Shown: positions 32,810 through 42,997 of the stretch, piece by piece
How the letters are laid out: each line of letters starts with the position of its first letter
Numbering within the stretch: position 1 is the stretch's first letter
DNA from: Alphaproteobacteria bacterium
GTDB lineage: Bacteria; Pseudomonadota; Alphaproteobacteria; Caulobacterales; Aquidulcibacteraceae
Assembly: GCA_027485915.1 (NCBI GenBank)
Contig: JAIXQA010000075.1
Coordinates: 62,001-126,000 of the forward strand
DNA length: 64,000 nucleotides
Direction: 5' to 3'
Notes under the pieces: generated by a model
Seen by the model: only the letters and a program-made list of their open reading frames with translations
Database searches by the model: none
What the model was told of the DNA's origin: nothing
Translations under genes and position numbers: made by a program

Positions 32810-33952
32810 TTAGCGCTTAGAATTGGCTAGAGGTGGAACATGCGGCGGTGATTGCAGCGCCGTTTTCTGCCGCAATTGGTGGCGCAGCCACATCCGGCTT
32901 GGTTGCTCAAGCCAAAGATGAACCAAAGCTGCTGCGACAAGGGTCAGGGTTAAAAGGACTGCAATTTCAGGCAGTCCCATCTTATAGGCCTTCTCAAGTC
33001 CAAACCACTTTTGCATCGCATTACGCCAAACCATCAGGATGGGCAGGTGCACCAGATAAAGCGCAAAAGAAGCCTCGCCACCAAATTGCATCCACTTGTG
33101 GGAGAGGAAGCTGCCTTGACCTGATTTGGCAAGAAGCCCCAATGACAACACAAACGGGCCCGCCAGCGCTACAATCAGTCGATCGTCTGCGTGAATCTGC
33201 ATTACAGCTAATAGGAGAGCCGTGGTCCCGAGTGCAAATGCGCTTGCCTGCACGCGGGACAAGAGGATCTTTTGGCCCAGAAAATAGAGGCCGATGCCAT
33301 AAAGAAACTCTGGGATGACCAACATAATGCCAAGATTTTCCTGAGCTTCAGTCAGGATTGGTCCGAACATAGACTGGTAGGCAAGGTCGAGGGCAGCGAA
33401 GCTGGCAATCGCCAGGGCAATCAGCCAAGTGGGCCGTTCGCGCCAACGCATGGCAATCCAAGCAAAGATTGGAAAACATAAATAGACAAACCATTCCGCC
33501 GAGAGGGACCAAGAGGGGCCATTCCAATTGGCCATGTGCTGGGTTGGGAACCAAGCGTGGAGTAGAAACAGGCTGGTTAGGAAGTCAAAAGTCGAAAAAT
33601 TAGCATGATCAATTTGTACGCCAACCAAACTGGCTCCCAAGATCAGTGCTAAAACTCCCATTAAGATGATGAAGTGGGCCGGGTATACGCGGGCAAAGCG
33701 TGCGCTGATGAACCGCCAATACGACGGTGTCTTTTCACCGGTCAGATAGACATGCGCCAGGATGAAACCCGACAAGATAAAGAAGATATCGACGCTTAAC
33801 CGGGCTCGATTCAGGATGGGTGCTGCTTCCACCGGCAAAACCCAGAAGAGCTGATAGTGAAAAAAAACCACACCTAAAGCCAAAAACAATCTCACCCCCG
33901 TCAGCGGCTCAATGGTTGCTGGAAACAAGTGTTGGCGTGTTGGTGCGATCAA
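32810..33952 (-). CDS. Membrane acyltransferase 3 (OafA/YrhL family)
   Basis: This 380-residue protein has about ten membrane segments with the family motifs: LTGVRLFLALGVVFFHY (the His that is catalytic in OafA-type enzymes), SVDIFFILSGFILAHVYL, and WSLSAEWFVYLCFP. These enzymes O-acylate sugars of LPS, capsule or exopolysaccharide. It starts with TTG at 33952, preceded by AGGAG with a six-base gap; there is no in-frame ATG at this end. No polysaccharide genes are adjacent. Confidence 0.9.
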   Translation of the reverse strand: MIAPTRQHLFPATIEPLTGVRLFLALGVVFFHYQLFWVLPVEAAPILNRARLSVDIFFILSGFILAHVYLTGEKTPSYWRFISARFARVYPAHFIILMGVLALILGASLVGVQIDHANFSTFDFLTSLFLLHAWFPTQHMANWNGPSWSLSAEWFVYLCFPIFAWIAMRWRERPTWLIALAIASFAALDLAYQSMFGPILTEAQENLGIMLVIPEFLYGIGLYFLGQKILLSRVQASAFALGTTALLLAVMQIHADDRLIVALAGPFVLSLGLLAKSGQGSFLSHKWMQFGGEASFALYLVHLPILMVWRNAMQKWFGLEKAYKMGLPEIAVLLTLTLVAAALVHLWLEQPSRMWLRHQLRQKTALQSPPHVPPLANSKR

Positions 33953-34220
33953 AAGATGCTCCTGCAGAGACGGGCTTAAGCACCAACAAGATGCGGCATG
34001 AACTGGACAGTTTGGACAAGATCAACACACATCCAAACTGAGGCCCGCATGCTTGCAAAATGCGCGCCGAACCACGGTAACCACTGCAAAATGAAGTTTT
34101 ACCGCTGAACTGTCGATGAACGCAGACCTGTGCACAGCAGTTGCGGAGGCAGCTACCGTCAGGTTTGACAGGACGTGTTATCCGTCAGCAATTGTGTGAG
34201 CGCGCTAGGGTGCCAGCGAG

Positions 34221-34622
34221 CTACTGCCCGCTAATTGCATCTGAAATCGCGGCTTTAGCGGCGCATGAGACAAGACCATTGCGGGTCTTTGGGTCTAAGG
34301 ATGTGGCTGTTTGAACAGCAGATTGGATGGACCCATCGATCGAGGTTTTCACAATCGCGGTCACTGCATCAATATGTTCGGCCTTGAGCTTTGGGCCGAG
34401 TTCGGTTTGTAAGCAGCCGCAGAAACTCTCAGATTGTCCAGCCAACTGACAGACGAGCTTCGTGTCAAGTACTTCGCCGACTGCTTTGGCCGCATCGCCG
34501 GCGACGCTGACCGCAGAGCTTTTGAGCTCTTTTACCGTTGCAGCAGCTTCATTAGGGGCTTGGCCGCAGGCGCTAAAGGCAAGCGTGGAACAAAGCAAAA
34601 GGGCAGCGAGGACGTTTTTCAT
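34221..34622 (-). CDS. Small putative lipoprotein, function unknown
   Basis: This 133-residue protein has a lipoprotein signal (MKNVLAALLLCSTLAFSAC) and a helical mature domain with four further Cys (LVCQLAGQSESFCGCLQTELG and LVSCAAKAA), suggesting disulphides in the periplasm. ATG 34622 is preferred over a 21-residue longer start that would bury the signal. It is downstream of the TadG-like gene on the same strand (82 bases). No family recognised. Confidence 0.7.
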   Translation of the reverse strand: MKNVLAALLLCSTLAFSACGQAPNEAAATVKELKSSAVSVAGDAAKAVGEVLDTKLVCQLAGQSESFCGCLQTELGPKLKAEHIDAVTAIVKTSIDGSIQSAVQTATSLDPKTRNGLVSCAAKAAISDAISGQ

Positions 34623-34704
34623 ACCACGCCCATGCCTTAATCCGCTATCACAGGAAACCCACAAGGCTGTGACTGAGCAGGCCACCCAAAGGGCCTGCGC
34701 TGAC

Positions 34705-35946
34705 CTATTCGGTCAGGCGCAGGGATTCTTCCAGCGTTTTCGCCAATTGCCGGAAAGCAGCACGAACTTCGTCTGGATTGTCGGCGTGGAAATAATAACC
34801 AGCCGAAGCGCAAGCTTGGAGAGCCGGGGTGATTTGGTTATAAACCGGCCTCACCCACGTATTGAACGCCGCGTCGCCATCCAAACGGACATATTTCAAC
34901 TGGACGACGCCAACCCGGAAGCCCCGTGACTTGAGGTCTTGGCAGGCTGAATTACCAATTGGACCTGGCGCAAGAGCGTGCCAGTCAAACTGCATCCCAT
35001 CGGTTACGATGATGATGAATTTTTCGGGCCTAGCTTGCGATCCGTCACCCGCACCTGAGGTTAAGGTATTTCGACCAGCCTGGATCGCAGGCGTTAAGCG
35101 AGAGGGAGCCGAATTAGGTCGTAACTGAAACGTGCCAACAAAATCACGTGCTCTTTGCATATCCGAAGTTAAGGCAAGTTGACGTTCCCAGCCGGCTGCC
35201 ATGCGGGCAACACCATACCGAGCCCGCAGACCACGCGGATAAGCGTCGTGCAATTCATCAATCAGAATCTGAACACTTTCCTTCATGATGTCGTGGCGCA
35301 GCTTGACGCCGTTTGCGTGGGCACGCTGTTCTGACGTTGTGTATGGACTGTTCAGTTCCATGCGTGTGGGCATATGGCAGGCAAAAGCGCAATTTCTATG
35401 GTCCCGGTCATTCCTGGAAAGGGCTCTCAGCCTGTCGCGTCCTGCTTCATCAGCTGCCACGCCCATGGATGCCGACCCATCAAGCCATAGGTCAACGTCA
35501 ACATAGCGAAAGTCGGCCTTGCGGGCGCTTGCCTTACCGGCAATCGGCGTATGGGAGCCACCAATCAGCCCTGGGGCGACTGTGGCCTGATTGGCCGCGT
35601 ATGTGAGTACGGCACTGCGAACGCGCCCCGTTTCCGTGGTAACGTCGAAATTGGTGATCGCTGCCCGCTCATTGGCGTTCAGATTAGCCAAAAAAGTCTT
35701 TTCGGCCACGTCCTCCATGTCATCATCCGCTGTTGTCGGCGCGATGGCTGCGAGGACTGCCGTATCCGCGGCGGATTGGTATTTCGCTTTGCCGCCAGAA
35801 ATCATGGCCAATTGAACAGAGCCAACCCCAATGAGCAAAAGGGCGGTCGCGGACAACGCAAAGCTGAGCGCAATGGTCCCGCGCTCGCCCTTAAGCCGCG
35901 CCCCCCATTCGACCAGTTTTTGCTTCGATACTTTAAACGCACGCAT
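34705..35946 (-). CDS. TadG-like pilus assembly protein with von Willebrand A domain
   Basis: This 413-residue protein begins with a basic stretch and one membrane helix typical of TadE/TadG pseudopilin-like proteins (KGERGTIALSFALSATALLLIGVGSVQLAM), followed by AKYQSAADTAVLAA. A vWA domain with the MIDAS motif DGSAS (about residue 157) and a second conserved segment FIIIVTDGMQFD (about residue 325) takes up the rest. TadG proteins support Flp/Tad adhesive pilus assembly. No other tad or cpa gene is nearby, so it is an orphan or serves surface attachment independently. ATG 35946 follows AGGG; a GTG six codons upstream is possible. Confidence 0.85.
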   Translation of the reverse strand: MRAFKVSKQKLVEWGARLKGERGTIALSFALSATALLLIGVGSVQLAMISGGKAKYQSAADTAVLAAIAPTTADDDMEDVAEKTFLANLNANERAAITNFDVTTETGRVRSAVLTYAANQATVAPGLIGGSHTPIAGKASARKADFRYVDVDLWLDGSASMGVAADEAGRDRLRALSRNDRDHRNCAFACHMPTRMELNSPYTTSEQRAHANGVKLRHDIMKESVQILIDELHDAYPRGLRARYGVARMAAGWERQLALTSDMQRARDFVGTFQLRPNSAPSRLTPAIQAGRNTLTSGAGDGSQARPEKFIIIVTDGMQFDWHALAPGPIGNSACQDLKSRGFRVGVVQLKYVRLDGDAAFNTWVRPVYNQITPALQACASAGYYFHADNPDEVRAAFRQLAKTLEESLRLTE

Positions 35947-36301
35947 ACTTTTTGACCCTAACACGCAAGCACAGGTATCGAATTAGGCGTACTTTCTGAA
36001 TTTTTTGGAAGGATGACTGGTTAATCACAAGGTAATGAAATCATTCAATTTCAATTACTTCCAAGTATTTGCGTCAAGAAATCTAATTACTTTGCTTCTT
36101 TCTATCGATTATTTTGCTCGAATGTCTGCCAGTTTAGTCCCAATTTTCAGATGCTTAGCTTTGGTGTCGTACGGCTGTGCTATAGGGTTACCGGTTGTTA
36201 GGTGAATTTGAGTTGTAACCGACTGTTTGCATTAACTATAACGCAAAAAATTTTGACTTTACTGCATAATTTTCAACGATTTTCTGGCCGCAGTAGTGTG
36301 A
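35947..36301. other. AT-rich 355-base intergenic region
   Basis: This divergent region between the TadG-like and HPP genes is clearly AT-richer than the rest of the window (for example 36045-36120 and 36225-36285) and contains no open frame with a ribosome binding site. It probably holds two promoters. A CtrA-like box is listed separately. No tRNA or terminator is visible. Confidence 0.6.
36021..36035. promoter_or_regulatory. CtrA-like box upstream of TadG-like gene
   Basis: TTAA-N7-GTAA is one mismatch from the CtrA consensus TTAA-N7-TTAA, 75 bases upstream of the TadG-like start. Tad/Flp pilus genes are CtrA-regulated in Caulobacter. This is a short motif in AT-rich DNA and may be chance. 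Confidence 0.25.
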
Positions 36302-36823
36302 ATGACCGCCAAATTCTGGGAAACAGCGTTGATGCGCGCACTTTACACCCTTATTCAAACCCGATTGGCGGGTCAGTCTTGGCAGCCTGCCCTTGGTGCA
36401 GGGCTCGCCATCACCTTGATCGCAGGCCTGAAACAGATGGGACTTATGTCCTATCTAATTGCGCCGCTGGGCGCGTCTGCGACCCTTGTTTGGATGGTGC
36501 CAAAGAGCCCGCTTGCGCGACCACGCGCGGTGGTAGGCGGCAGTCTCGTTTCCGCGCTGATTGGATTTGCCGTGTTAACCTTTTCCGGGACGATGCCGTG
36601 GGCGATCGGCCTAGCAGTCGGCCTCTCTATCTTTGCGATGTTGGCCTTTGATGTCCTGCACGCGCCGGCGGGCGCGTTGCCGCTAGTGATCGGTATTAAC
36701 CATCCCGAGCCCGTTTCCTTCATGACTAGCCTGGTCGTTTCGACCGTTTTATTGGTGGTATTGGGCCGCCTGTATTTGTGGCTGATGGCGCCAAAGACCA
36801 GCCCTGACGTCTTAGACAAATAG
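36302..36823 (+). CDS. HPP family integral membrane protein
   Basis: This 173-residue protein has four to five membrane helices and the family hallmarks: LIAPLGASATLVW and FDVLHAPAGALPLVIG (the His-Pro-Pro motif of the family is His-Ala-Pro here). HPP proteins are small inner-membrane proteins, in plants linked to nitrite transport; bacterial roles are unclear. ATG 36302 is kept; ATG 36332, with GGGAA upstream, is an alternative giving 163 residues. It lies 40 bases upstream of the serine hydrolase gene. Confidence 0.85.
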   Translation: MTAKFWETALMRALYTLIQTRLAGQSWQPALGAGLAITLIAGLKQMGLMSYLIAPLGASATLVWMVPKSPLARPRAVVGGSLVSALIGFAVLTFSGTMPWAIGLAVGLSIFAMLAFDVLHAPAGALPLVIGINHPEPVSFMTSLVVSTVLLVVLGRLYLWLMAPKTSPDVLDK

Positions 36824-36863
36824 CTGTGCGACGGAAAATTCTGCCAAGCTCGTTTCACGCAGC

Positions 36864-37895
36864 ATGACACAAAAACTTCTATCGCGCCGTTCTGCCCTCG
36901 TGGGCCTTTCCGCCCTCGCTTCAGCTCCAGCTTTTGCCCAAGGCCGTTTTGAGGCAGCTAAAGCCTATTCAAATGCGCGACGCGGCATTTCCATGCTGGT
37001 GATGCAACGCGGTCAGCTTCGCTTTGAAGATTATCAAGGTAATGGCCAACGCTTCAAAGGTTGGGAATTGGCCAGCGGCACCAAGAGCTTTTCGGGCGTA
37101 CTGGCTGCCGCTCTGGTTCAAGATGGCCTCTTGAAGCTTGATGAATATTGCGCAGATACGCTGACCGAGTTTTGGTCAGATCGGTATCGCAGCGCCATTC
37201 GCATGACAGACCTTTTGCATCTTGTCAGCGGTATTGACGGGAAAGGTAGTCGCAATTTTGGCGATGTTCCCACCTATGCCGAAGCCGTAACCGCACCTTC
37301 TACGAAAGCCACGGGCAGTCAGTTTTCTTATGGGCCAGTTCCGTTCCAAATTTTTGGGGAACTGGTTCGCCGCAAGCTTGTTGCTGCCAAAACAGGCGAT
37401 GTTGATCCGCTTGCGTATTTGACACGGCGTCTGTTCACGCCCCTCGGCATTCGACCCATTCGCTGGCAGCGGGGCAGTGACGCGCTGCCCCACTTGCCAA
37501 GTGGTGCGGCGGTTACCGCCCGCGATTGGGCAAATTTTGGCCAATTCGTGCTGGCAGGCGGTGTGCATCGGGGCAAAGCCTTGGTGGATCCCGCTGCGCT
37601 TCGGGCTAATTTTGAGGCCAGTTCTGCCAATCCCGGCTATGGTTTGACGTGGTGGATCCCTCGCCCTGGCATGATCGGTCCTGGACCTAGATCAGGCGTG
37701 GCTGGCGAGGCTGTATCATTTTCTGGTATGGGCAGGCTCTATATGGCTGCCGGAGCGGGCAATCAGCGCCTCTACCTATTACCAGATCAGGATATGGTGA
37801 TCGTCCGCCAAGCCGACGGCATTCGCGAAACCATGCGCCGTGGCGCGGGTGATTGGTCTGATCAAACCTTCTTGAGCTTAGTGCTGGGGGCTTAG
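36864..37895 (+). CDS. Tat-exported serine hydrolase (beta-lactamase-like)
   Basis: This 343-residue protein has a twin-arginine signal (LSRRSALVGLSALASAPAFA) and a penicillin-binding-like fold: SxxK as SGTK (ELASGTKSFSGVLA, about residue 71), then DLLHLVSGI, and a Tyr in FSYGPVPFQIFGE at the YxN position. It is a periplasmic esterase/beta-lactamase-family enzyme with unknown substrate. The window also encodes TatABC. The last four bases overlap the convergent crotonase gene. Confidence 0.85.
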   Translation: MTQKLLSRRSALVGLSALASAPAFAQGRFEAAKAYSNARRGISMLVMQRGQLRFEDYQGNGQRFKGWELASGTKSFSGVLAAALVQDGLLKLDEYCADTLTEFWSDRYRSAIRMTDLLHLVSGIDGKGSRNFGDVPTYAEAVTAPSTKATGSQFSYGPVPFQIFGELVRRKLVAAKTGDVDPLAYLTRRLFTPLGIRPIRWQRGSDALPHLPSGAAVTARDWANFGQFVLAGGVHRGKALVDPAALRANFEASSANPGYGLTWWIPRPGMIGPGPRSGVAGEAVSFSGMGRLYMAAGAGNQRLYLLPDQDMVIVRQADGIRETMRRGAGDWSDQTFLSLVLGA

Positions 37896-38665
37896 GTCTG
37901 TCCACGACCGCGTGCTTGCACGGCTTCCCGGTTAGCCGCGACCTTGTCGGGCGTCACTTGATTGTTTCGCGCCGTCGAGAAAGCCGTTTCGTGGTGAAGG
38001 GCTGCGCCAAAGTTCATGGCAAAGCCGTCATTGATCAACTTCTTATAGTCCTGTTGGGCCTCTGCCGGCATGCTTGCCATGTCAGCTGCGAGTTTCAGCG
38101 CCGTTGGCATCAGATCGTCAGGGTTTACCACCCGATTGACCAAGCCCCAACGCTCTGCCGTTTCTGCATCGAGAAAATTCCCTGTCAGCGAAAGTTCTTT
38201 GGCTCGATAAATTCCAATCAAGCGCGATAATTTTTGCGACAAGCCCCAGCCGGGCATAATCCCAACTCGGCCATGTGTGTCGGCAAAGCGCGCGCTCGTG
38301 GATGCAATCAGCACGTCACAGGCTAATGCCACTTCAAACCCACCGGTGATTGCCACGCCATTGATCGCGCCGATCACAGGCTTTGCGCTGGTTTCAATCG
38401 CACGGACAGGATTTGCTTCGGGCTTTTCTGCGGTTGCATCGCCCATGGCGAGTGGGTCTGTCGACAATTCCTTCAAATCAAGCCCTGCCGTGAAAGCGCG
38501 ACCGGCACCCGTCAAAACAATGATCCGAATAGCATCGTCCTGATTTAATTCGGTGATGGCATCATAAAGTGCTAGCCGCATGGCTTTCGACATGGCGTTC
38601 ATGGCCTCTGGCCGATTTAAAGTCACGATGGCGATGGCTTCTTGACGTTCAACGGTCAGGGTCAT
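37892..38665 (-). CDS. Enoyl-CoA hydratase/isomerase family protein (EchA-like)
   Basis: This 257-residue crotonase has oxyanion-hole segments AFTAGLDLKEL and NGVAITGGFEVALACD. Unlike the crotonase at 7377, it retains the first catalytic Glu (GGFEVALACD). The second position lies in FADTHGRVGIMPGWGLSQKL, where the usual Glu is His or nearby; this FADTHGRVG pattern recurs in many EchA paralogues. The start MTLTVERQ at 38665 has AAGGA close upstream; a longer frame exists. The substrate is unknown. Confidence 0.9.
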   Translation of the reverse strand: MTLTVERQEAIAIVTLNRPEAMNAMSKAMRLALYDAITELNQDDAIRIIVLTGAGRAFTAGLDLKELSTDPLAMGDATAEKPEANPVRAIETSAKPVIGAINGVAITGGFEVALACDVLIASTSARFADTHGRVGIMPGWGLSQKLSRLIGIYRAKELSLTGNFLDAETAERWGLVNRVVNPDDLMPTALKLAADMASMPAEAQQDYKKLINDGFAMNFGAALHHETAFSTARNNQVTPDKVAANREAVQARGRGQT

Positions 38666-38745
38666 GGGGTTTCCTTCAAGTTCAGGACTAAATCCGATTG
38701 GCGGTATTTGTGCGTGGCCTGGCAGCAAAAGGCAATGGCGATGAA

Positions 38746-39726
38746 CTAGTTGACCGATTGGGCTTGAGCAATCGTGACCAAAAGCGGGAAGTGGTCGGAC
38801 CCGACATCCGGCCCCACTTTACAAGCCAGCACCTCGACATCTCGCACCAAAACATGGTCGATTGTGACCTTTAAGCCGAGAACCCTGTCTAATTTGGTCC
38901 CGCGCCAATCAATCGGACGCCAGGTTCCCACGACCGGGCCGCCACATGCGACGCGCTTGAGCTTGGCCGTCTGCAATAAATTATAGAGCGGAAGCGCGCT
39001 TGGCGTCGTATTGAAGTCGCCCATCACAACAACCGGCCCCGTTTCCTTTGCGACGGCTTCAGCGAGGGTTGTCAGTTCGAGATTACGGACGCTTAGGCCT
39101 TCGCCACGACCTCGCGTTGGGTTCTGCAGATGCAATACAAAAAGGGTGAAGCCGTCACAGCGCGCCTTCAGGCCGAAATTTCGTCCTTCAAACACGGACA
39201 AATCGTCATTTTGCTTTAAAAGCTTGCAGCCTATCGTTTCCACCCCCCAGGTTTCTTTCGAGGGGGTTGCGAACTCTGGGTGTCCAACGCTGGGGAATAA
39301 TTCGCGTAAGTTACTGAATGCAGGCACTTCGCCCAAACCAATCGCCTTGGCGCGTTTGACTTCTGGCAACCGGGCCAAGCTCATCAAAGCAAGCCGATTG
39401 TCGTGAATGTTCGCCCAGACCAAGGTCTGTCCACCCGCAGCTTCGAGATCGGTCAGGCTCGAGGGCGGATAAATTGTTGGGACGCGTAGGTTGAAGAAGA
39501 GGAGCGCGAGTAAAGCAACACTTTGTAGGATTGCCAAGACTCGCCATTTTCCGAGCCAGAAGGCGACTAGGCCAACGAAGCCAAAGACAATGATCAGTCG
39601 GTCCCAAGCGCCGAACAGGGCAAGGATCCAATGCAATGGTGCCGCGAGTGCAAGGCCACACAAGCCTAATGTACCTAGCCCGATCAGCCCTAGGCCTAGC
39701 CGAACAATCCAGCCCAGAATGGTCAA
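38746..39726 (-). CDS. Membrane-anchored endonuclease/exonuclease/phosphatase (EEP) family protein
   Basis: This 326-residue protein has three N-terminal hydrophobic helices (residues 1-85), then an EEP domain: [23 protein letters not shown] and a C-terminal GSDHFPLLV giving the catalytic Asp-His. The QEIK-like Glu is replaced in GLGEVPAF. Such membrane-tethered EEP proteins face the periplasm; activity may be on nucleic acid or phosphodiesters. The start overlaps the trmFO stop by four bases, so it is co-translated with it. Confidence 0.85.
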   Translation of the reverse strand: MTILGWIVRLGLGLIGLGTLGLCGLALAAPLHWILALFGAWDRLIIVFGFVGLVAFWLGKWRVLAILQSVALLALLFFNLRVPTIYPPSSLTDLEAAGGQTLVWANIHDNRLALMSLARLPEVKRAKAIGLGEVPAFSNLRELFPSVGHPEFATPSKETWGVETIGCKLLKQNDDLSVFEGRNFGLKARCDGFTLFVLHLQNPTRGRGEGLSVRNLELTTLAEAVAKETGPVVVMGDFNTTPSALPLYNLLQTAKLKRVACGGPVVGTWRPIDWRGTKLDRVLGLKVTIDHVLVRDVEVLACKVGPDVGSDHFPLLVTIAQAQSVN

Positions 39727-41105
39727 GCGGCTTGTTCTTTCTCTTCGGGCTCAAGCCACGTTTCGAGGTCACTTAAGGCCCGGACGGCTAAGGCCTTTTT
39801 CCGCAAACGGCCTCGCTCTTTGCCTTTACCGCCAGCATCTTCGGAAAGTTCTGGGAATAGCCCGAAATTGACATTCATTGGTTGGAAGCTGCCTTTGCCG
39901 CCATCGACATGACCGCCAGTGACATGGTTGAGGAGCGCGCCTAAAGCCGTCGTGATCGGCGGAAGATTTGGTGTTCGGCCTAATCGTTCAGCCCGTGCAA
40001 ACCGGCCGGCCAAAAGGCCAATCGCGGCACTCTCAACATAGCCTTCACACCCTGTGATTTGGCCAGCAAAGCGAATGTCTGGGCGTGATTTGAGCCGCAG
40101 ACTTCCATCCAGCAGCTTGGGTGAATTCAAAAATGTGTTGCGATGAATACCACCCAAGCGGGCGAACTGGGCCTGCTCTAGGCCCGGGATCAGGCGAATT
40201 ACATCGGTTTGCGCGCCATGCTTTAACTTAGTCTGAAAGCCGACCATATTGAACAAAGTACCCAATGCATTGTCTTGGCGCAATTGTACCACCGCCCAAG
40301 GTCGTTTGCCTGTGCGTGGATCAACAAGGCCAACTGGCTTCATAGGCCCAAAGCGCAAGGTCTCGCGGCCCCGCTCGGCCATTACTTCGATCGGCAGGCA
40401 GCCCTCAAAATAAGGGGTGCTTTCCCACTCTTTGAAGCTGGTCTTTTCTCCAGCCAATAGGGCATCGATGAAGGCTTCATATTCCTCTTTATTCATCGGG
40501 CAATTGATATAGTCCGCCCCATCACCCTCTGGCCCAACCTTGTCCCAGCGGCTTTGGAACCAAGCAATCTCAAAATTGATGCTTTCGCGGTGGACGATGG
40601 GCGCGATGGCATCAAAAAAGGCCAATTCATCCTCGCCGGTCACTGATTGTACGGCCTGAGCCAAAAGGTCTGAGGTTAACGGCCCGGTGGCGATGATGGT
40701 GCTGCCCCATGATTCTGGTGGTAGGTCGGTGACTTCTTCGCGCACAATCGTGATCAAAGGTTCTTGTGACAGGGCATGCGTCACAGCCTCTGAAAATCCA
40801 TCGCGGTCAACTGCCAAAGCCGATCCTGCAGGGACCTTGTGCGCATCGGCGCAGGCCATAATCAACGAACCGGCCCTGCGCATCTCTGCATGAATTAACC
40901 CGACAGCATTGAACTCCCAATCATCGGAACGAAATGAGTTTGAACAAACAAGCTCTGCTAAGCCATCTGTTTGGTGGGCATCTGTCTTACGGAGTGGCCG
41001 CATCTCATGCAGCACAACCGGCACGCCTGCGCGGCTGATCTGCCAAGCCGCTTCGCTGCCTGCTAAGCCGCCGCCAATGATGTGAATAGGTTTTACGTGG
41101 GTCAT
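39723..41105 (-). CDS. trmFO: TrmFO, folate-dependent tRNA (uracil-54-C5)-methyltransferase
   Basis: This 460-residue FAD protein starts with the dinucleotide motif [16 protein letters not shown] and has [17 protein letters not shown], which includes one catalytic Cys of TrmFO, and the second Cys in [15 protein letters not shown]. The C-terminal part has [10 protein letters not shown]. It uses methylenetetrahydrofolate and FADH2 to make m5U54 in tRNA, the alternative to SAM-dependent TrmA. GAGGA lies directly before ATG. Confidence 0.96.
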   Translation of the reverse strand: MTHVKPIHIIGGGLAGSEAAWQISRAGVPVVLHEMRPLRKTDAHQTDGLAELVCSNSFRSDDWEFNAVGLIHAEMRRAGSLIMACADAHKVPAGSALAVDRDGFSEAVTHALSQEPLITIVREEVTDLPPESWGSTIIATGPLTSDLLAQAVQSVTGEDELAFFDAIAPIVHRESINFEIAWFQSRWDKVGPEGDGADYINCPMNKEEYEAFIDALLAGEKTSFKEWESTPYFEGCLPIEVMAERGRETLRFGPMKPVGLVDPRTGKRPWAVVQLRQDNALGTLFNMVGFQTKLKHGAQTDVIRLIPGLEQAQFARLGGIHRNTFLNSPKLLDGSLRLKSRPDIRFAGQITGCEGYVESAAIGLLAGRFARAERLGRTPNLPPITTALGALLNHVTGGHVDGGKGSFQPMNVNFGLFPELSEDAGGKGKERGRLRKKALAVRALSDLETWLEPEEKEQAA

Positions 41106-41324
41106 GGGTCCTCAAATAGCGTAGGCTTGACTTTCAGGGGAGGGGGCGAGCTCAGTCGACACAGCCTGATGCTGTCATTGCTGACACTGCGGCGTCCCCA
41201 CGAAGATCAAACTTGTTTGATTACCCCTCTTGCACGCCAAAAGGATATAGCCGAATGGGAAGGGCGCGTCCGCTTTGAGAGACTAATGCTCAAAAGTCGG
41301 TCGTACCCAATTTGAGGAATACCA

Positions 41325-42203
41325 ATGTCCAAGACTTTTTCCCCCTCCGAAGCAGCCTTTTCGGTTTTCGAATTGATGAAGCGCCAGCCGCAATTCGTGA
41401 TGCGTTATGCGATGCTTTCAGCAGGGGTCATGGCGATTTATCTGTTCATTTTGTCCATTAGTGGTGCTGGTGAAGCGATGGCGCGCTATGTGGCTCTGAC
41501 ACAATCACAGCAAATGCCGAGTATCGAGCAAATTCAAGCCGTTCTTGGGCCCGCAGCGCCGCCGCTTTTCTTCTCATTTTTGATCAGTGTCATTTTGAGT
41601 GCGTTCTTGACAGGCATGGCGTTGCGTAAAACGCTCCATGATCGGGACGAGGGCTTTTGGGGGCTCCAGGCAGGCGTTATTGAAGGCCGCTTTCTTTTGG
41701 CATCTTTGGCGTTTGTAGCCGTCATTTTTGGCGCTTCTATGGCTTTAGGGATCATTACCTCGCTATTTTCCAACATCCATTTGGCGCTGGGAAGTCTCAC
41801 AGTTCTTTTAGCCCTTGGCGCGATGATTTGGTTTGGATTGCGGTTGAGCCAGTTTGGCGTCATGGGCGTGGTCACTGGCAAATTGGGTTTGAAAGAATCT
41901 TTCGAGCAGACCAATGGCAAGTTTTGGCGCTACTTTGGTGCTTATCTGTTGTGGGTCGTCATGACGATTATAGTCGGGACAATCGTCCAAGCACTTGCGA
42001 CGATTGGCGCATTGGCTTTAGGAACAAAGATAGGTTCGGGAATTCCGGCCAACGCGCAGGAATATGCCACCGTCGGCTGGGCGTTCTATATTCTGTTCTA
42101 CGGGATGGTGACGGGTTTCTTGAACCTCGGCTTCATCTGTATCGGGGCTTATGCGTGGCATCAAAGCCGGGGTGACTTGCCACCACCGAAGTCAGAAATT
42201 TAA
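41325..42203 (+). CDS. Polytopic membrane protein of unknown function
   Basis: This 292-residue protein has six hydrophobic segments at roughly 28-48, 78-98, 120-145, 150-172, 200-225 and 245-270, with GLKESFEQTNGKFWRYFGAYLLW between the fourth and fifth. The layout resembles glycerophosphoryl-diester/DUF-type six-helix inner-membrane proteins common in alphaproteobacteria, but I do not recognise the family. GAGGAA precedes ATG by six bases. It converges on xthA with 11 bases between. Confidence 0.72.
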   Translation: MSKTFSPSEAAFSVFELMKRQPQFVMRYAMLSAGVMAIYLFILSISGAGEAMARYVALTQSQQMPSIEQIQAVLGPAAPPLFFSFLISVILSAFLTGMALRKTLHDRDEGFWGLQAGVIEGRFLLASLAFVAVIFGASMALGIITSLFSNIHLALGSLTVLLALGAMIWFGLRLSQFGVMGVVTGKLGLKESFEQTNGKFWRYFGAYLLWVVMTIIVGTIVQALATIGALALGTKIGSGIPANAQEYATVGWAFYILFYGMVTGFLNLGFICIGAYAWHQSRGDLPPPKSEI

Positions 42204-42214
42204 GTTTCGCGCCA

Positions 42215-42997
42215 TCAAAAGTCGAAGTCTGCGGTCACGGGGACATGGTCTGAAGCCTTTTCCCGTGCCCGCACCATGCGCCAAATTTTGACTTCTTTCA
42301 GCCGGTCCGCTGCCTGCGGGCTGATGGCGAAGTGGTCGATCCGAATGCCGTGATCTTTTGGCCAAGCCCCGGCCTGATAATCCCAAAAAGTATAAGCATG
42401 TTCGGCCCCATTTACCGCCATAAACGCATCGGTCAGGCCTAGATTTAATAGGCGCCGCCAAGCTGCGCGGCTTTCTGGTTGGAACAAGGCATCGCCCATC
42501 CATGCTGTGGGGTCATAGCAATCACCGGGCCGAGGGATGATGTTCCAATCGCCTGCCAATACCAGGGGTTCCTCCAGGGCGAGCAAGCCTTTGACATGGT
42601 CCTGAAGCCGAGCCATCCACCGCAGCTTATAGTCAAATTTCTCAGTTCCCAGTGGATTGCCATTTGGGCAATAGAGGTTGGCAATTCGTACAGCACCCGT
42701 CGGCGTGGCAACTTCGACTTCAAGATAACGCGCTTGGAGATCCTCTTCCTCACCGGGCAGGCGGTTCTGTGCAACTTCGGTTGGCAATCGGGTCAATATC
42801 GCGACGCCATTATAGCTCTTTTGGCCAGCAACAAAGCAATTGTAACCCGCGTCTTCAAGCGCTTCGCGTGGAAATTTTGGCTCCTCGCATTTGATTTCCT
42901 GAATACAAACAACATCGGGACTGGCCTCAGCCAGCCATTCTAGCAAATTAGGCAGGCGCGCGTTGACAGAGTTAACATTAAAAGTCGCGATGCGCAT
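42215..42997 (-). CDS. xthA: Exodeoxyribonuclease III (AP endonuclease)
   Basis: This 260-residue EEP-family DNA repair enzyme has the metal Glu in VVCIQEIKCE, NLYCPNGNP, GDWNIIP (Asp/Asn), YTFWDYQAGAW, and RIDHFAIS plus ASDHVPVTA (the catalytic Asp-His). It cleaves 5' to abasic sites and degrades dsDNA 3'-5'. AAGGA is eight bases before ATG. In relatives it is near erpA and dgt, as here. Confidence 0.95.
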   Translation of the reverse strand: MRIATFNVNSVNARLPNLLEWLAEASPDVVCIQEIKCEEPKFPREALEDAGYNCFVAGQKSYNGVAILTRLPTEVAQNRLPGEEEDLQARYLEVEVATPTGAVRIANLYCPNGNPLGTEKFDYKLRWMARLQDHVKGLLALEEPLVLAGDWNIIPRPGDCYDPTAWMGDALFQPESRAAWRRLLNLGLTDAFMAVNGAEHAYTFWDYQAGAWPKDHGIRIDHFAISPQAADRLKEVKIWRMVRAREKASDHVPVTADFDF

